Origin: Leucobacter sp. UT-8R-CII-1-4 | GTDB lineage: Bacteria; Actinomycetota; Actinomycetes; Actinomycetales; Microbacteriaceae | Assembly (NCBI RefSeq): GCF_030010235.1 | Contig: NZ_JASCRS010000001.1 | Location: 62,001 to 126,000 of the forward strand | Length of the DNA: 64,000 nt | Direction: 5' to 3' | Part shown: one piece after another, positions 17,512 to 26,288 of the stretch | How positions within the stretch are numbered: the first letter of the stretch is position 1 | How the letters are laid out: every line of letters begins with the position of its first letter | Made by a program: the position numbers and the translations under genes | Notes under the pieces: generated by a model | What the model saw: the letters and a program-made list of their open reading frames with translations, nothing else | What the model was told of the DNA's origin: nothing | Database searches by the model: none

Positions 17512-18489
17512 TTACGCAGCGCCCTCAAACATGCTGGTGACCGAACCATCTTCGAACACCTCGTGAATCGCCTGAGCGAGCAACGGAGCAATTGACAGCA
17601 CAGTCAACTTCTCGAACTGCTTCTCTGGGGTAATCGGCAAAGTGTCGGTGACAACAACCTGGTCGATGAAATCCTGCGAAAGGTACTCAGTTGCACGACC
17701 CGAGAAGATTGCGTGCGTGCACGCAATAGTGACGCCGCGAGCGCCATTCTTCTTCAGCGCCTCAGCTGCCTTGGCAATAGTGCCGCCGGTGTCGATCATG
17801 TCATCGACAACAACACACCACTTATCTTTCACGTCACCAACGATGTCATGAACTGACACCTGGTTTGGAACAAGCGGATCGCGCCGCTTATGAATAATCG
17901 CCAGTGGCGCGCCCAACTTGTCACTCCAGACGTCCGCCACGCGAACGCGGCCCATGTCTGGTGAGACGACACAGAGATCGTCACGGTCAATGGTTTTCTT
18001 GAAGTGCTCAAGCAGCACAGGCATAGCGAAAAGGTGATCAACGGGGCCGTCGAAGAAGCCCTGGATCTGCGATGCGTGCAGGTCAACCGACATGATGCGG
18101 TCAGCACCAGCAGCCTTGAACAAGTCTGCAACCAGACGAGCCGAGATTGGCTCGCGGCCACGGCCCTTCTTGTCTTGGCGTGAATATGGGTAGAACGGCG
18201 CAACGACAGTGATGCGCTTAGCCGAGGCACGCTTCAACGCGTCAACCATGATCAGCTGTTCCATCAGCCACTCATTGATTGGGTGCGTGTGGCTCTGAAT
18301 CACGAAGGCGTCGCAACCACGAACACTCTCATCAAAACGGGCATAGAGCTCGCCATTGGCGAAGGTACGAGCATCAGTGGGCACCAACTCAGCACCCAGT
18401 TCTTCGGCTACTCGCTCGGCAAGGGCCGGATAGGCCCGGCCTGTGATCAGTACCAGTTTCTTCTGGCCTGCCATTTCGATCGCGCTCAT
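17512..18489 (-). CDS. prs: Ribose-phosphate pyrophosphokinase
   Basis: Makes PRPP from ribose 5-phosphate and ATP; 325 residues from the ATG at 18489. Visible motifs are the catalytic flexible-loop region PYSRQDKKGRGREPIS, DLHASQIQGFF, and the PRPP-binding site VVVDDMIDTGGTI. It starts four bases after the glmU stop. The extended frame to 18525 overlaps glmU and was not used. glmU-prs is a common actinobacterial pair supplying precursors for the cell wall and nucleotides. Confidence 0.96.
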   Translation of the reverse strand: MSAIEMAGQKKLVLITGRAYPALAERVAEELGAELVPTDARTFANGELYARFDESVRGCDAFVIQSHTHPINEWLMEQLIMVDALKRASAKRITVVAPFYPYSRQDKKGRGREPISARLVADLFKAAGADRIMSVDLHASQIQGFFDGPVDHLFAMPVLLEHFKKTIDRDDLCVVSPDMGRVRVADVWSDKLGAPLAIIHKRRDPLVPNQVSVHDIVGDVKDKWCVVVDDMIDTGGTIAKAAEALKKNGARGVTIACTHAIFSGRATEYLSQDFIDQVVVTDTLPITPEKQFEKLTVLSIAPLLAQAIHEVFEDGSVTSMFEGAA

Positions 18490-18493
18490 GTCG

Positions 18494-19915
18494 CTATTCT
18501 CTGCCCTGTTCTGCAGCTTGTGCACTGCTTGTTCCAGGCCGGTTTTCGGCCACCCACCCCTCCAGGTTACGCTGTGGCGCGACGTTCATCGCAAGCGATC
18601 CTGAAGGAACATCTTTTCGAACCACTGTTCCGGCCGCGGTGTACGCGCCGTCTTCAATGGTAACCGGAGAAATCAGCACATTCTTCGAGCCAATGCGCAC
18701 CGCATCGCCGACCGTGCTGTGGTGCTTGTTCACACCGTCATAGTTGGCGACAATCGTGCCGGCACCAATATTGCTGCCCTCGCCGATCGTGACATCGCCA
18801 ACATAGCTCAGATGAGGAACCTTGCTCGAATCGCCGATCTTTGCGTTCTTCGCCTCAACGAAAGCGCCAATCTTGCCGGCGGCACCAAGCTCAGTACCCG
18901 GACGAATAAAGCTAAATGGACCAACCTCGGCACCAGCGCCAAACACCGCAAGCGTGGCTTCGCTACGGCGAATGTGCGCGTTCTCGCCAACCTCGCAGTC
19001 GACCAGAGTGGTGTCTGGGCCGACAATCGCGCCAGTCGCAATCGAGGTGGCACCGCGCAGGTACGTGCCAGGAAGAATCTCGACATCAGACTCGATGCTG
19101 ACATCAGCATCGATCCAGGTGCTGCTCGGGTCAACGATCGTGACACCGGCACGCTGGTGTGCAAGCACAATTCGGTGGTTCAGTTCACGACCAGCCTCAG
19201 CAAGCTGAGTGCGATCGTTGACACCTGCAATAAGCCAAGGGTCGTCGGTCGCCACTGCGTCAACGATTCCACCAACGGCGAGAATACGCGCGGCAGCATC
19301 AGTGAGATACTTTTCGGCCTGCGCGTTGTTGGTGTCGATTTCGTCGAGCGCGCGGCTCAGGGCAGCCTTTGCGAAGACATAAATGCCGCCGTTGATCTCG
19401 GTGATCTTACGCTGCGCATCGCTCGCGTCTTTTTCTTCGACAATGCCGACCATCGCACCGGAAGACTCACGCAAAATACGACCAAGCCCAGTGGGATTAT
19501 CAAAGATTGCAGAAAGCAGCGTCATACCGCGCTGACCCTCGACGTGTCCGGCAACCAGACGCTCAAGAGTTGGCACATCAATCAGTGGAGCATCGCCGCT
19601 GAGCACCACAATCGAGCCATCAAAGTCAGCCGGCAATGCCGCAATAGCCTGCTCGACCGCACGACCAGTACCCGGCACCTCGTCCTGATCAACAATGACA
19701 GTGTGCGGCGCGTGGTCAAGAATGGCCTGGGCAACACGCTCACGCTCGTGACGAACGACTGCGATCACGGTCTCAGGCTGCAGGCCAGCTGCAGTGTCAA
19801 GCACGTGAGAAATCAGAGCCTTGCCGCCGATACGGTGCAGCACCTTCGGCGTCGTCGACTTCATGCGGGTGCCCTGACCCGCTGCGAGAATCACAACTGC
19901 GAGCTTCTGAGTCAT
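18494..19915 (-). CDS. glmU: Bifunctional GlmU (GlcNAc-1-P uridyltransferase/GlcN-1-P acetyltransferase)
   Basis: Makes UDP-GlcNAc for peptidoglycan; 473 residues. The N-terminal pyrophosphorylase domain shows LAAGQGTRMKS and VLSGDAPLID. The C-terminal left-handed beta-helix has hexapeptide repeats from about residue 255 and the active-site region RPGTELG, KNAKIGDSSKVPHLSYVGD and GAGTIVANYDGVNKHHS. Full length for the family. Its upstream region (19916-20030) contains a decayed second copy of the terminator element found next to tRNA-Gln. Confidence 0.96.
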   Translation of the reverse strand: MTQKLAVVILAAGQGTRMKSTTPKVLHRIGGKALISHVLDTAAGLQPETVIAVVRHERERVAQAILDHAPHTVIVDQDEVPGTGRAVEQAIAALPADFDGSIVVLSGDAPLIDVPTLERLVAGHVEGQRGMTLLSAIFDNPTGLGRILRESSGAMVGIVEEKDASDAQRKITEINGGIYVFAKAALSRALDEIDTNNAQAEKYLTDAAARILAVGGIVDAVATDDPWLIAGVNDRTQLAEAGRELNHRIVLAHQRAGVTIVDPSSTWIDADVSIESDVEILPGTYLRGATSIATGAIVGPDTTLVDCEVGENAHIRRSEATLAVFGAGAEVGPFSFIRPGTELGAAGKIGAFVEAKNAKIGDSSKVPHLSYVGDVTIGEGSNIGAGTIVANYDGVNKHHSTVGDAVRIGSKNVLISPVTIEDGAYTAAGTVVRKDVPSGSLAMNVAPQRNLEGWVAENRPGTSSAQAAEQGRE

Positions 19916-19936
19916 CGAGTTTCCTTCAAGATCCTT

Positions 19937-20067
19937 CGCATCACGGAGCGATAAGACAAAGCTGTGCTTCGTTCACACTCCCAACACACCGAGAAACTAC
20001 GTTTCACTGCATATTCGATGCGCTGGTGAGCGCATCTCGGAGCGATAAAACAAAGCTGTGCTTTGTT
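19937..20067. repeat. 37-bp direct repeat pair (19937-19973 and 20031-20067)
   Basis: Two copies 94 bases apart, matching at 34 of 37 positions and including the common part GGAGCGATAA and ACAAAGCTGTGCTT. The copy next to tRNA-Gln forms a perfect hairpin; the copy next to glmU has lost pairing. This looks like a local duplication of the tRNA terminator region. Confidence 0.75.
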
Positions 20068-20076
20068 TTATCGCTC
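20040..20076 (-). terminator. Terminator hairpin fused to the tRNA-Gln 3' end
   Basis: Perfect 17-bp arms (GAGCGATAAAACAAAGC and complement) with a three-base loop. The distal arm includes the last three bases of tRNA-Gln, so the hairpin competes with the acceptor stem. A-rich and T-rich arm segments provide a U-tract. Confidence 0.8.
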
Positions 20077-20145
20077 CGCCCCCAGGACTCGAACCTGGAC
20101 CTAACAGCTCCAAAGGCTGTCGTGCTGCCATTACACCAAGGCGGA
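20074..20145 (-). tRNA. tRNA-Gln (anticodon TTG)
   Basis: 72-nt cloverleaf. The acceptor pairs TCCGCCT with GGGCGGA (one G-U) and has discriminator G. The anticodon arm ACAGC-CTTTGGA-GCTGT places TTG at the anticodon, and the T arm has the GGTTCGAGTCC loop. CCA is not encoded. The gene stands alone upstream of glmU. Confidence 0.95.
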
Positions 20146-20277
20146 CCATGCCGCAGCGCGGCACCGTTCCATTGTGGCAGAAATTATTCGTGTCGTTGAC
20201 CGCTTCGCGAATTGCTTTGAAAAAGATGGCGATTCTGCTTACATCTTGAACACAATTTGACCCGAGATAATAGGTGT

Positions 20278-20793
20278 GTGAATGAACAAGACGAGGTCGA
20301 CCGCATCCTGGCCGAGTGGGCTGCTGCCCGCCCTGACCTAGATATCGCGCCCCTCGCGGTCTTTTCGAGAATGACCCGCATCACCAAGCACCTCGATCGC
20401 GCGCGCGTTCATGCGTTCGAGCGCAGCGGCCTTGCGGCTTGGGAGTTTGATGTACTCGCAGTGCTTCGGCGAAACGGATCGCCCTATCGGCTCAGCCCAA
20501 AGATTCTGGTGCAGCAAACCATGGTGTCAAGCGGCACGATGACCAATCGCATCGACCGCATGGTTGATCGCGACCTGGTTCGCCGGCTCACCGACCCAAA
20601 TGACGGTCGCGGAGTGCTCGTCGAAATGACCGAGCAAGGGCAGACACTCGTTGATGCAGCGATGACCCGACTCGCCGACGCCGAAGAGCGGCTCATCGGT
20701 GGAATGCCCCGTGTTGAGCGCGAGCGTCTTGCAGCGCTGCTGCGCAAACTCGCGCTCAGCGTAGACCGCTTCAGCCCGATCGAAGAAGACTAG
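20278..20793 (+). CDS. MarR-family transcriptional regulator
   Basis: 171 residues. The winged helix-turn-helix lies in the middle third: GLAAWEFDVLAVLRRNGSPYRLSPKILVQQTMVSSGTMTNRIDR, then the wing DPNDGRGVLVEMTEQG. Start GTG 20278 is preferred because GATAAT, a good -10 element, ends seven bases upstream, giving an apparently leaderless mRNA; TTG at 20257 is the alternative. The 3' end overlaps the convergent amidase gene by four bases. Targets are unknown; it may control its own gene or a neighbour. Confidence 0.88.
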   Translation: MNEQDEVDRILAEWAAARPDLDIAPLAVFSRMTRITKHLDRARVHAFERSGLAAWEFDVLAVLRRNGSPYRLSPKILVQQTMVSSGTMTNRIDRMVDRDLVRRLTDPNDGRGVLVEMTEQGQTLVDAAMTRLADAEERLIGGMPRVERERLAALLRKLALSVDRFSPIEED

Positions 20794-22490
20794 GCGCGGA
20801 GTTTCGGCACCGGCCGCAACGAGCCCGTTTCTCCTTCTGCGCCGGCCTCAAACGCGGTGGCGTACCCGAGCAGGGCAGCATCGTCGTACGCACGCCCAGC
20901 AATAGTGAGCCCCACTGGCATACCGATGTCAGACATGACCCCCATTGCGACCGTCACGGTCGGAATTCCAAGGTGCCGCAAAGCGTAGTTTCCATTCGAG
21001 AAAAACACACCATTCGACCAGGCTTGGTCTGCAGCGACCTGATCGCGCTCGGCGTTTTCAGCACCTACGTCTCCGTTTGCCGGGAAGATTACGCCGTCGA
21101 AAGCCTGAGTATCGAGCCAGCTTTCAAAAAGATCGTGGCGCAACTTCACCAGTGCGTTGAGGCCCGCAGCGAAGTCGCTGCGTAGGCGCGGGTCTGGAAT
21201 ACCCTTCGCAGCGTAGGCGACTGTGGCGCGGTAGCGGTTCGGGTAGTCTTCAACTTCCTCGTAGCGATCTGGCAGCGTTCCCGGCGGCGTTGGGAAGATT
21301 TGGTCTGGATCAACTTCGGCAAGCGAAGCGTAGCTCGGCGCTGGAAGATCCTCGTCCCGTCGTTCAAAGTTGGCTCGCAAAAAATCGTCCCAACCGAAGG
21401 CGAGAAAATCTGTAAATTCGGTATCCATCCAACCCTCTGGCAGTACACCGAGCGCCGCCACGTTCTCTTGGCCGGGCCGATCCCCCTCGTATTGCTCAAT
21501 CAGAGGGAAGTCAGTTTCGATAACTTCCGCGCCAAGCGATTCAATGCGTTCGACTGCGGAGCGCCAGAGCTCAAGCACCGAGGGGCGTACCTTGATCGGA
21601 AACGCGGGATCCTTACCGAGGTACATGCGAGGCACCGCAAAGCGTTTGCCTGCCAGAGAAGCGTTTTCTTCGAGCTGCAAATATGAGGCCGGCCGGTGGT
21701 CGCTTGGTTTTGGCAGCGACACGATTGACTGATTCCGCCAGAAATCGCCTCGCGTGATCGGATCGTCCTGTACCAGCACATCAAGCAGGCGCAGCATGTC
21801 GGGCATTGAGCGAGTGTGCGGAACCACTACGTCGCGGGCAGGAAAGAGTGGCCAGTTGCCTCGAATGCTCAGCACTCCCCAGCTTGGCGTATAGGCGCAG
21901 AGGCCGTTGTTCGAGGCTGGGCTACGACCACTCGACACGGTTTCTTCACCCATTCCGAAGACGCCCAAGCTGCTCGCCGTAGCGACGCCTGAACCATTCG
22001 AGGAACCCGAAGCGTAAGCCGCGGCAAGATAGGCGGGGTTGTAGGGGCTCTCTGCACGGCCATATACGCCGCGCTGCATACCGCCGTCTGCCATAGGCGG
22101 CATATTGGTTTTGCCGATGAGCACGGCGCCTGCTTCGCGCAGCTTTTCCACGCTAAACGCATCCCACTGTGCAATCAGATCTTTAAAGGCTGGTGATCCC
22201 GAAGCGACAGTGAGGCCGCGAACCATATACGAGTCTTTGACGGTGAACGGCACACCCTCAAGCGGGCCAGCCTGTCCAGCAGCTCTGCGGGCGTCACTTG
22301 CTTGGGCTTCAGCAAGCGCGTTGGGGTTTGGCACGACTATTGCGTTCAGCTTCGGGCCGGCCTGATCGATCTTGCTGGCCCGGTCATAACACCACTCAAC
22401 TAGCTCGACGGCGGTGATCTGCCCGGCCTCGAGCGCGCCGAGAGTTTCAGCGATGCTGGCTTCAATTGGGTCAAAAGCTTCGGTGCTCAT
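20790..22490 (-). CDS. Amidase (amidase signature family)
   Basis: 566-residue hydrolase. The Ser-cis-Ser-Lys triad region is visible: Lys in TVKDSYMV, cis-Ser in ASGSSNGSGVATA and the nucleophile region EETVSSGRSPASNNG. The usual GTDTGGSIR block is replaced by EETVSSGRSP, so the nucleophile loop is atypical although Ser residues remain. The C-terminus has GIPTVTVAMGVMSDIGMPVGL, as in other family members. Substrate cannot be inferred. It shares a four-base overlap with the convergent MarR gene and is followed upstream by cyt b operon terminator sequence at 22545-22597. Confidence 0.9.
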   Translation of the reverse strand: MSTEAFDPIEASIAETLGALEAGQITAVELVEWCYDRASKIDQAGPKLNAIVVPNPNALAEAQASDARRAAGQAGPLEGVPFTVKDSYMVRGLTVASGSPAFKDLIAQWDAFSVEKLREAGAVLIGKTNMPPMADGGMQRGVYGRAESPYNPAYLAAAYASGSSNGSGVATASSLGVFGMGEETVSSGRSPASNNGLCAYTPSWGVLSIRGNWPLFPARDVVVPHTRSMPDMLRLLDVLVQDDPITRGDFWRNQSIVSLPKPSDHRPASYLQLEENASLAGKRFAVPRMYLGKDPAFPIKVRPSVLELWRSAVERIESLGAEVIETDFPLIEQYEGDRPGQENVAALGVLPEGWMDTEFTDFLAFGWDDFLRANFERRDEDLPAPSYASLAEVDPDQIFPTPPGTLPDRYEEVEDYPNRYRATVAYAAKGIPDPRLRSDFAAGLNALVKLRHDLFESWLDTQAFDGVIFPANGDVGAENAERDQVAADQAWSNGVFFSNGNYALRHLGIPTVTVAMGVMSDIGMPVGLTIAGRAYDDAALLGYATAFEAGAEGETGSLRPVPKLRA

Positions 22491-22544
22491 GGTGCCAGCC
22501 TAGCGTTCACACGGCTAGAAAAGCTTCACAAGAAGAGCTTGGCG

Positions 22545-22597
22545 GCACAAACATTTGAGGCCGCCTTGCTGGGCAAAGCGGCGTCAAATGTTTGTGC
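22545..22597 (-). terminator. Terminator of the etf-cytochrome b operon
   Basis: Perfect 14-bp arms (GCACAAACATTTGA and complement) enclose a second stem made of GCCGC, TTGC and their complements. It lies eight bases past the cytochrome b stop. Confidence 0.85.
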
Positions 22598-22604
22598 GTG
22601 AGCC

Positions 22605-24365
22605 TTATCGTTCGCTCACGCGGCCAAAGGCCCCCGCGATCGGCGCGAGCACGAGCGGGCGAGCCGCCCAAGTAACCGCAGCCGTGAGCAGCAGGCCACC
22701 GGCAAACCAAGCGAAACCGACCCAGTTGATCACATCGGTGCCCGCAAACATGTGGTTCAGATTGCGCAGTGCACCGGTCGAGAGAACCAGGAACACGTGG
22801 ATCAGAATGAACAGCACGAAGAAGAGCATTACCGGGAAGTGAATCGCGCGAGCGACCGGTGCCGGGTAGAACTTGTTCAACTTCTCGGCGTTCTTCGGCC
22901 ACCACTCGCTCATGCGCACACCCGTGATTGCCGCGAGCGGGGCTGCGATGAACACGACGGTAAAGTACATCAGCTGTTGCAGCGAGTTGTAGTTCACCCA
23001 GCCGTTTTCGACCGGCCAATCGAGCGTGAGGTACTGAATCATCGCGCTCAATGCGTTCGGGAACACTTCCCAACTGGTTGGCACGATGCGAGCCCAGTGG
23101 CCGCTCACGAAGAGCAACACGACAAAGACGACACCGTTTGCGAGCCAAAGAATGTCGAGCGAAGTGTGCAGCCAGAGGTAGATCGAAACCTTGGTGCCGC
23201 CCTTCTTCGGTGTGAAGAAAGCGTCGGGCTTCTGTTGCTTTCGCACGAGCAGACCCGAACGAATAATCAGCACCATGAGGAAGAAGTTCAAGAAGTGTGA
23301 CCAGCGTGCCCACACAGGGAAGCCCGGATCAACAAACTCCGGCAGGTGGTATTCGCCTGGGTAGCGCTTCAAAAATTCTGGTACACCCGGGAGCGTGGTG
23401 AGACCGCGCGCTGCGAGCACAATGATTGCAGCAGCGAAGATCGCGCCGCCTCCCCAGAGCACCGCGAGTTTGACCCACTGGCCGAGTGTGCGGCTGCCAA
23501 TGGTGATGGCTTCGCGCTTTGGCTTTGCGGGTGCTACGGCGGGTGCCTGTGCATTCGCCGCTGGCGCTGCGGTCTCGGCAGCGGATGGTGCAGAGATCTT
23601 TGCTGCCGGGGTTGCGACTGCCGCGGGCGCAGCTGGAGCCACTGTTTCTTGAGCGACAGCTACAGCTGGGGTCTCAGGAGCGGCAACAGCTGCTGCAGCA
23701 TCTTGTGGAGCAGCAGCAGCGCCGGCAACAGCGCGCTGAACGGTGACAGTTGCAGCGGGTGGCCATGGATCGCCACCTGCTACTCGTGGCAGCCCCTGGC
23801 GCAGCGACACTTCTTCGCTCACAGTATCGAAGGCTGCTGACGCAGCGGCAGTATCTGACGCAGCGCCAGACGGCGCAGCATCGGCGGGCGCAGCAGCAGC
23901 GGGCGCAGCTGCAGCGGGCGCAGCTGCAGCGGGCGCAGCAGCAGCTTCAACGACGGGAGAGGCAGGAATAGCAGCGCTTGCCGGAGCCGAGACAACCGCG
24001 GCAACTGTGGCACTGCCTGCTGGCGGCCAGGGCTCACCGCCCGGGGTGCGGGGCAGCCCGCGGCGCAGCGACACCTCGGTGAGCGCTGTGCCGGCACCGC
24101 TTGCTGCGGGGGCAGCGGCTGGCTCAGCCTGTGCAACTGGCGCAGCTGCGGCAGATTCTGCCGTTGAGGCAGTGGCTGTCTCCGCTGCGGGTGCAGCTAC
24201 AGCAGCGCCAACTGCAGGCGCGGCAGGCGCGATAGGTGCTGCAGCCTCAGCCGGTGCAACTGCACCTGCTGTGGCAAGTACCGCACCTGCGACATCGGGC
24301 CATGCCGGACCGCCCGGGGTGCGTGGCAGCCCCTGACGGATTCGATTAGATGAGTAAGTCGCCAA
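22605..24365 (-). CDS. Membrane cytochrome b/b6-domain protein with long Ala/Pro-rich N-terminus
   Basis: 586 residues. Residues 1-285 are Ala/Pro/Val-rich low complexity, interrupted three times by nearly the same motif (RQGLPRTPGG..WP at residues 9-23, 100-115 and 188-203). Residues 290-586 contain about five hydrophobic helices. Candidate haem-ligand histidines are H357 (WSHFLN), H400 (WLHTSL), H509 and H523, as in di-haem cytochrome b561-type domains. The TTG start is four bases after the etfA stop with AAGG upstream. The position after etfBA suggests it passes electrons from electron-transfer flavoprotein into the membrane; this is inference. The family's exact role is not known. Confidence 0.85.
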   Translation of the reverse strand: MATYSSNRIRQGLPRTPGGPAWPDVAGAVLATAGAVAPAEAAAPIAPAAPAVGAAVAAPAAETATASTAESAAAAPVAQAEPAAAPAASGAGTALTEVSLRRGLPRTPGGEPWPPAGSATVAAVVSAPASAAIPASPVVEAAAAPAAAAPAAAAPAAAAPADAAPSGAASDTAAASAAFDTVSEEVSLRQGLPRVAGGDPWPPAATVTVQRAVAGAAAAPQDAAAAVAAPETPAVAVAQETVAPAAPAAVATPAAKISAPSAAETAAPAANAQAPAVAPAKPKREAITIGSRTLGQWVKLAVLWGGGAIFAAAIIVLAARGLTTLPGVPEFLKRYPGEYHLPEFVDPGFPVWARWSHFLNFFLMVLIIRSGLLVRKQQKPDAFFTPKKGGTKVSIYLWLHTSLDILWLANGVVFVVLLFVSGHWARIVPTSWEVFPNALSAMIQYLTLDWPVENGWVNYNSLQQLMYFTVVFIAAPLAAITGVRMSEWWPKNAEKLNKFYPAPVARAIHFPVMLFFVLFILIHVFLVLSTGALRNLNHMFAGTDVINWVGFAWFAGGLLLTAAVTWAARPLVLAPIAGAFGRVSER

Positions 24366-24369
24366 TGGG

Positions 24370-25335
24370 CTATGCCTTCAACTTCTCAATTTCAGCGATC
24401 AGCGCTGGAACCACGGTGAATACATCTCCGACAACTCCGAAGTCTGCAACATCAAAGATTGGCGCGTCTGCGTCTTTGTTGATGGCAACAATGAACTTCG
24501 AGGTCTGCATGCCTGCCTTGTGCTGAATTGCGCCTGAGATGCCGAGCGCAATGTAGAGCTCTGGTGACACCGAGACGCCGGTCTGACCGACCTGGTAGGA
24601 ATGAGGCACCCAGCCCGCATCAACAGCGGCGCGCGAAGCTCCCACCGCCGCACCCAGCGCGTCGGCGAGCTGCTCCACCAGCACAAACTGTTCCTTCGAG
24701 GCAAGGCCGCGACCGCCAGACACTACGTTCTTTGCCCCTCGCAGCTCGGGTCGGCTCCCGCCGACCTCGGCAGCTTCAACTGATGAGACTGTTGCTGCGC
24801 GTGCTGCGCCTGCGGGAACCTCGATGGTTTGTTCTGCGAGCGGCTGCGCGGCTGCTCGGGCTTCAACGGCGCCCTGACGCACGGTGATGACTGGCGCACC
24901 GTGGGTCACGGCTGCGCCGACGGTGTAGGCGCCGCCGTATACCGAGGTTGTTGCGGTGACGCCTTCTGAGTCGCGCGCAACGCCGATGGCATCGACGATC
25001 ACGCCACTGCGGCTGCGTGCCGCGTAGCGAGCTGCGGCTTCGCGGCCTTCGACCGAGTGCGAAGCGAGTACAGCGTCTGGGTGTACCAGCGCTGCAGCTG
25101 CTGCGAGCGCGTTTGCGGCACCGCGGCCAAGTTCATCTGCGGCAGGTGCGCGCAGCACTGCGGCTGCGCCGAGTTCTGCTGCTTGTGCGGCGATTGCTGT
25201 GTCGTCGCTGATGACCAGGGCAACTGGGGTGCCTACTGTGGCGGCTGCACCGATCAGGCCTGCCGATGATTTTGCGAGCTGTCCTTCTGGCGTCGTGTCG
25301 AGCAGTACCAGAATCGAATCTGTGGCGAATTCCAT
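24370..25335 (-). CDS. etfA: Electron transfer flavoprotein alpha subunit
   Basis: FAD-binding subunit accepting electrons from acyl-CoA dehydrogenases; 321 residues. The C-terminal FAD domain shows [58 protein letters not shown] (given in outline: [21 protein letters not shown]) and [21 protein letters not shown]. It is 29 bases after etfB and four bases before the cytochrome b gene, so these are one transcript. Confidence 0.96.
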   Translation of the reverse strand: MEFATDSILVLLDTTPEGQLAKSSAGLIGAAATVGTPVALVISDDTAIAAQAAELGAAAVLRAPAADELGRGAANALAAAAALVHPDAVLASHSVEGREAAARYAARSRSGVIVDAIGVARDSEGVTATTSVYGGAYTVGAAVTHGAPVITVRQGAVEARAAAQPLAEQTIEVPAGAARAATVSSVEAAEVGGSRPELRGAKNVVSGGRGLASKEQFVLVEQLADALGAAVGASRAAVDAGWVPHSYQVGQTGVSVSPELYIALGISGAIQHKAGMQTSKFIVAINKDADAPIFDVADFGVVGDVFTVVPALIAEIEKLKA

Positions 25336-25364
25336 AATCGTTCGTTCTCTCTTCAGGTTCTAGC

Positions 25365-26141
25365 TCAGACCAAGCGGTTTTCGGCGAGGAAGGCTGCCAG
25401 CTGCTGAGCGGCATCGCCTTCGTCGGTGATCTTGACGCCCGCGGCTCGGGCTGGGCGTTCTGCGATCTGGATCATGATGCCGCGTGATGCGGTCATATCG
25501 TCAACGTTGATGCCGAGGTCGCCTGCACTTTTCACCTCAAGTGGTTTTTTCTTAGCCGCCATAATTCCCTTGAAGTTTGGGAATCGTGCGTCTGGCAGGG
25601 CTTCAGTGATTGAGATCACTGCAGGCAGTGTGACGCTTGCTTGCATGGTTGCGTCGTCTGATGCACGGGTGCCTGAGACACTGTCTGCTGCAATGGTTAC
25701 TGCTGAGAGGTTTGTAAGCGCGGGCACCTCAAGCATTTCTGAGAGCATGACTGGCAGCATGCCTGCAGAGCCGTCTGTTGACTGGTTGCCGGTGATGACG
25801 AGGTCGAAACCAGCGGCGCGCAGTTCTGCCGCGAGAGCTTCTGCGGTGAGGCCAAGGTCGGCACCGGCGAGTGCCTCGTCGGCGATGTGAACGGCCGACG
25901 CCGCACCCATTGCGAGTGCCTTTCGGACTGAAGTTGTCGCGCCCTCTGGAGCCATCGAGAGTGCGGTCACCTCGGTGCCTTCATTGGCGTCTGCGTATGC
26001 GAGTGCTACTTCGAGTGCACGCTCACCGATTTCGTCGAGCACGTTCTCTGAGGTGCTTCGCTCGGCAAGGCCGGTTTCGAGACTCAGCGTCCGATCACCG
26101 TAGGTGTCCGGCACTTCCTTGAGCAATACGACAATCTTCAT
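25365..26141 (-). CDS. etfB: Electron transfer flavoprotein beta subunit
   Basis: AMP-binding subunit of ETF; 258 residues. It starts MKIVVLLKEVPDTYGDR; GNQSTDGSAGMLPVMLSEML and the conserved ITEALPDARFPNFKGIMAAKKKPLEV follow, the latter containing the ETF-beta signature. GAGGAAC is just upstream of the ATG. It is first of etfB-etfA-cytochrome b. A hairpin at 26247-26280 separates it from the acyl-CoA dehydrogenase upstream, so a promoter probably lies in 26142-26246. Confidence 0.96.
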   Translation of the reverse strand: MKIVVLLKEVPDTYGDRTLSLETGLAERSTSENVLDEIGERALEVALAYADANEGTEVTALSMAPEGATTSVRKALAMGAASAVHIADEALAGADLGLTAEALAAELRAAGFDLVITGNQSTDGSAGMLPVMLSEMLEVPALTNLSAVTIAADSVSGTRASDDATMQASVTLPAVISITEALPDARFPNFKGIMAAKKKPLEVKSAGDLGINVDDMTASRGIMIQIAERPARAAGVKITDEGDAAQQLAAFLAENRLV

Positions 26142-26220
26142 GTTCCTCAGTTTTCCTCGGTTGTCGCGCGGAATGCACGGGGTGTTTGCCTGTACGATTC
26201 CGCGCGTAATTCACGTGAGT

Positions 26221-26232
26221 GCGCTATAGCGC
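26221..26232. promoter_or_regulatory. Palindrome GCGCTATAGCGC upstream of etfB
   Basis: Perfect 12-bp palindrome between the acyl-CoA dehydrogenase terminator and etfB, 80 bases before the etfB ATG, next to a CACGTG hexamer. It could be an operator or part of the etfB promoter (it contains TATAGC). Role not established. Confidence 0.4.
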
Positions 26233-26246
26233 AAATCTACCGCAGT

Positions 26247-26280
26247 TTCTGGTCGGGGAAGGGTTCTCCCCCGACCAGAA
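26247..26280. terminator. Terminator hairpin after the acyl-CoA dehydrogenase
   Basis: Perfect 12-bp arms (TTCTGGTCGGGG and complement) with a 10-base loop, starting eight bases past the acyl-CoA dehydrogenase stop. No strong T-run follows on that strand, so readthrough into etfBA is possible. Confidence 0.75.
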
Positions 26281-26288
26281 CTTTTGCG

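Noticed and set aside
18719..19954. 411-codon plus-strand frame antisense to glmU
   Set aside because: Overlaps the intact glmU gene on the other strand; an effect of codon bias in high-GC DNA.
23881..23945. Tandem 15-base GC-rich repeats as a possible CRISPR-like or mobile element
   Set aside because: No spacers; they are in-frame codons for an Ala/Pro linker of the cytochrome b protein.
23743..24336. Plus-strand Ala/Gly-rich frame opposite the cytochrome b N-terminus
   Set aside because: A mirror of the low-complexity Ala/Pro coding region on the other strand; no SD or independent protein signal.
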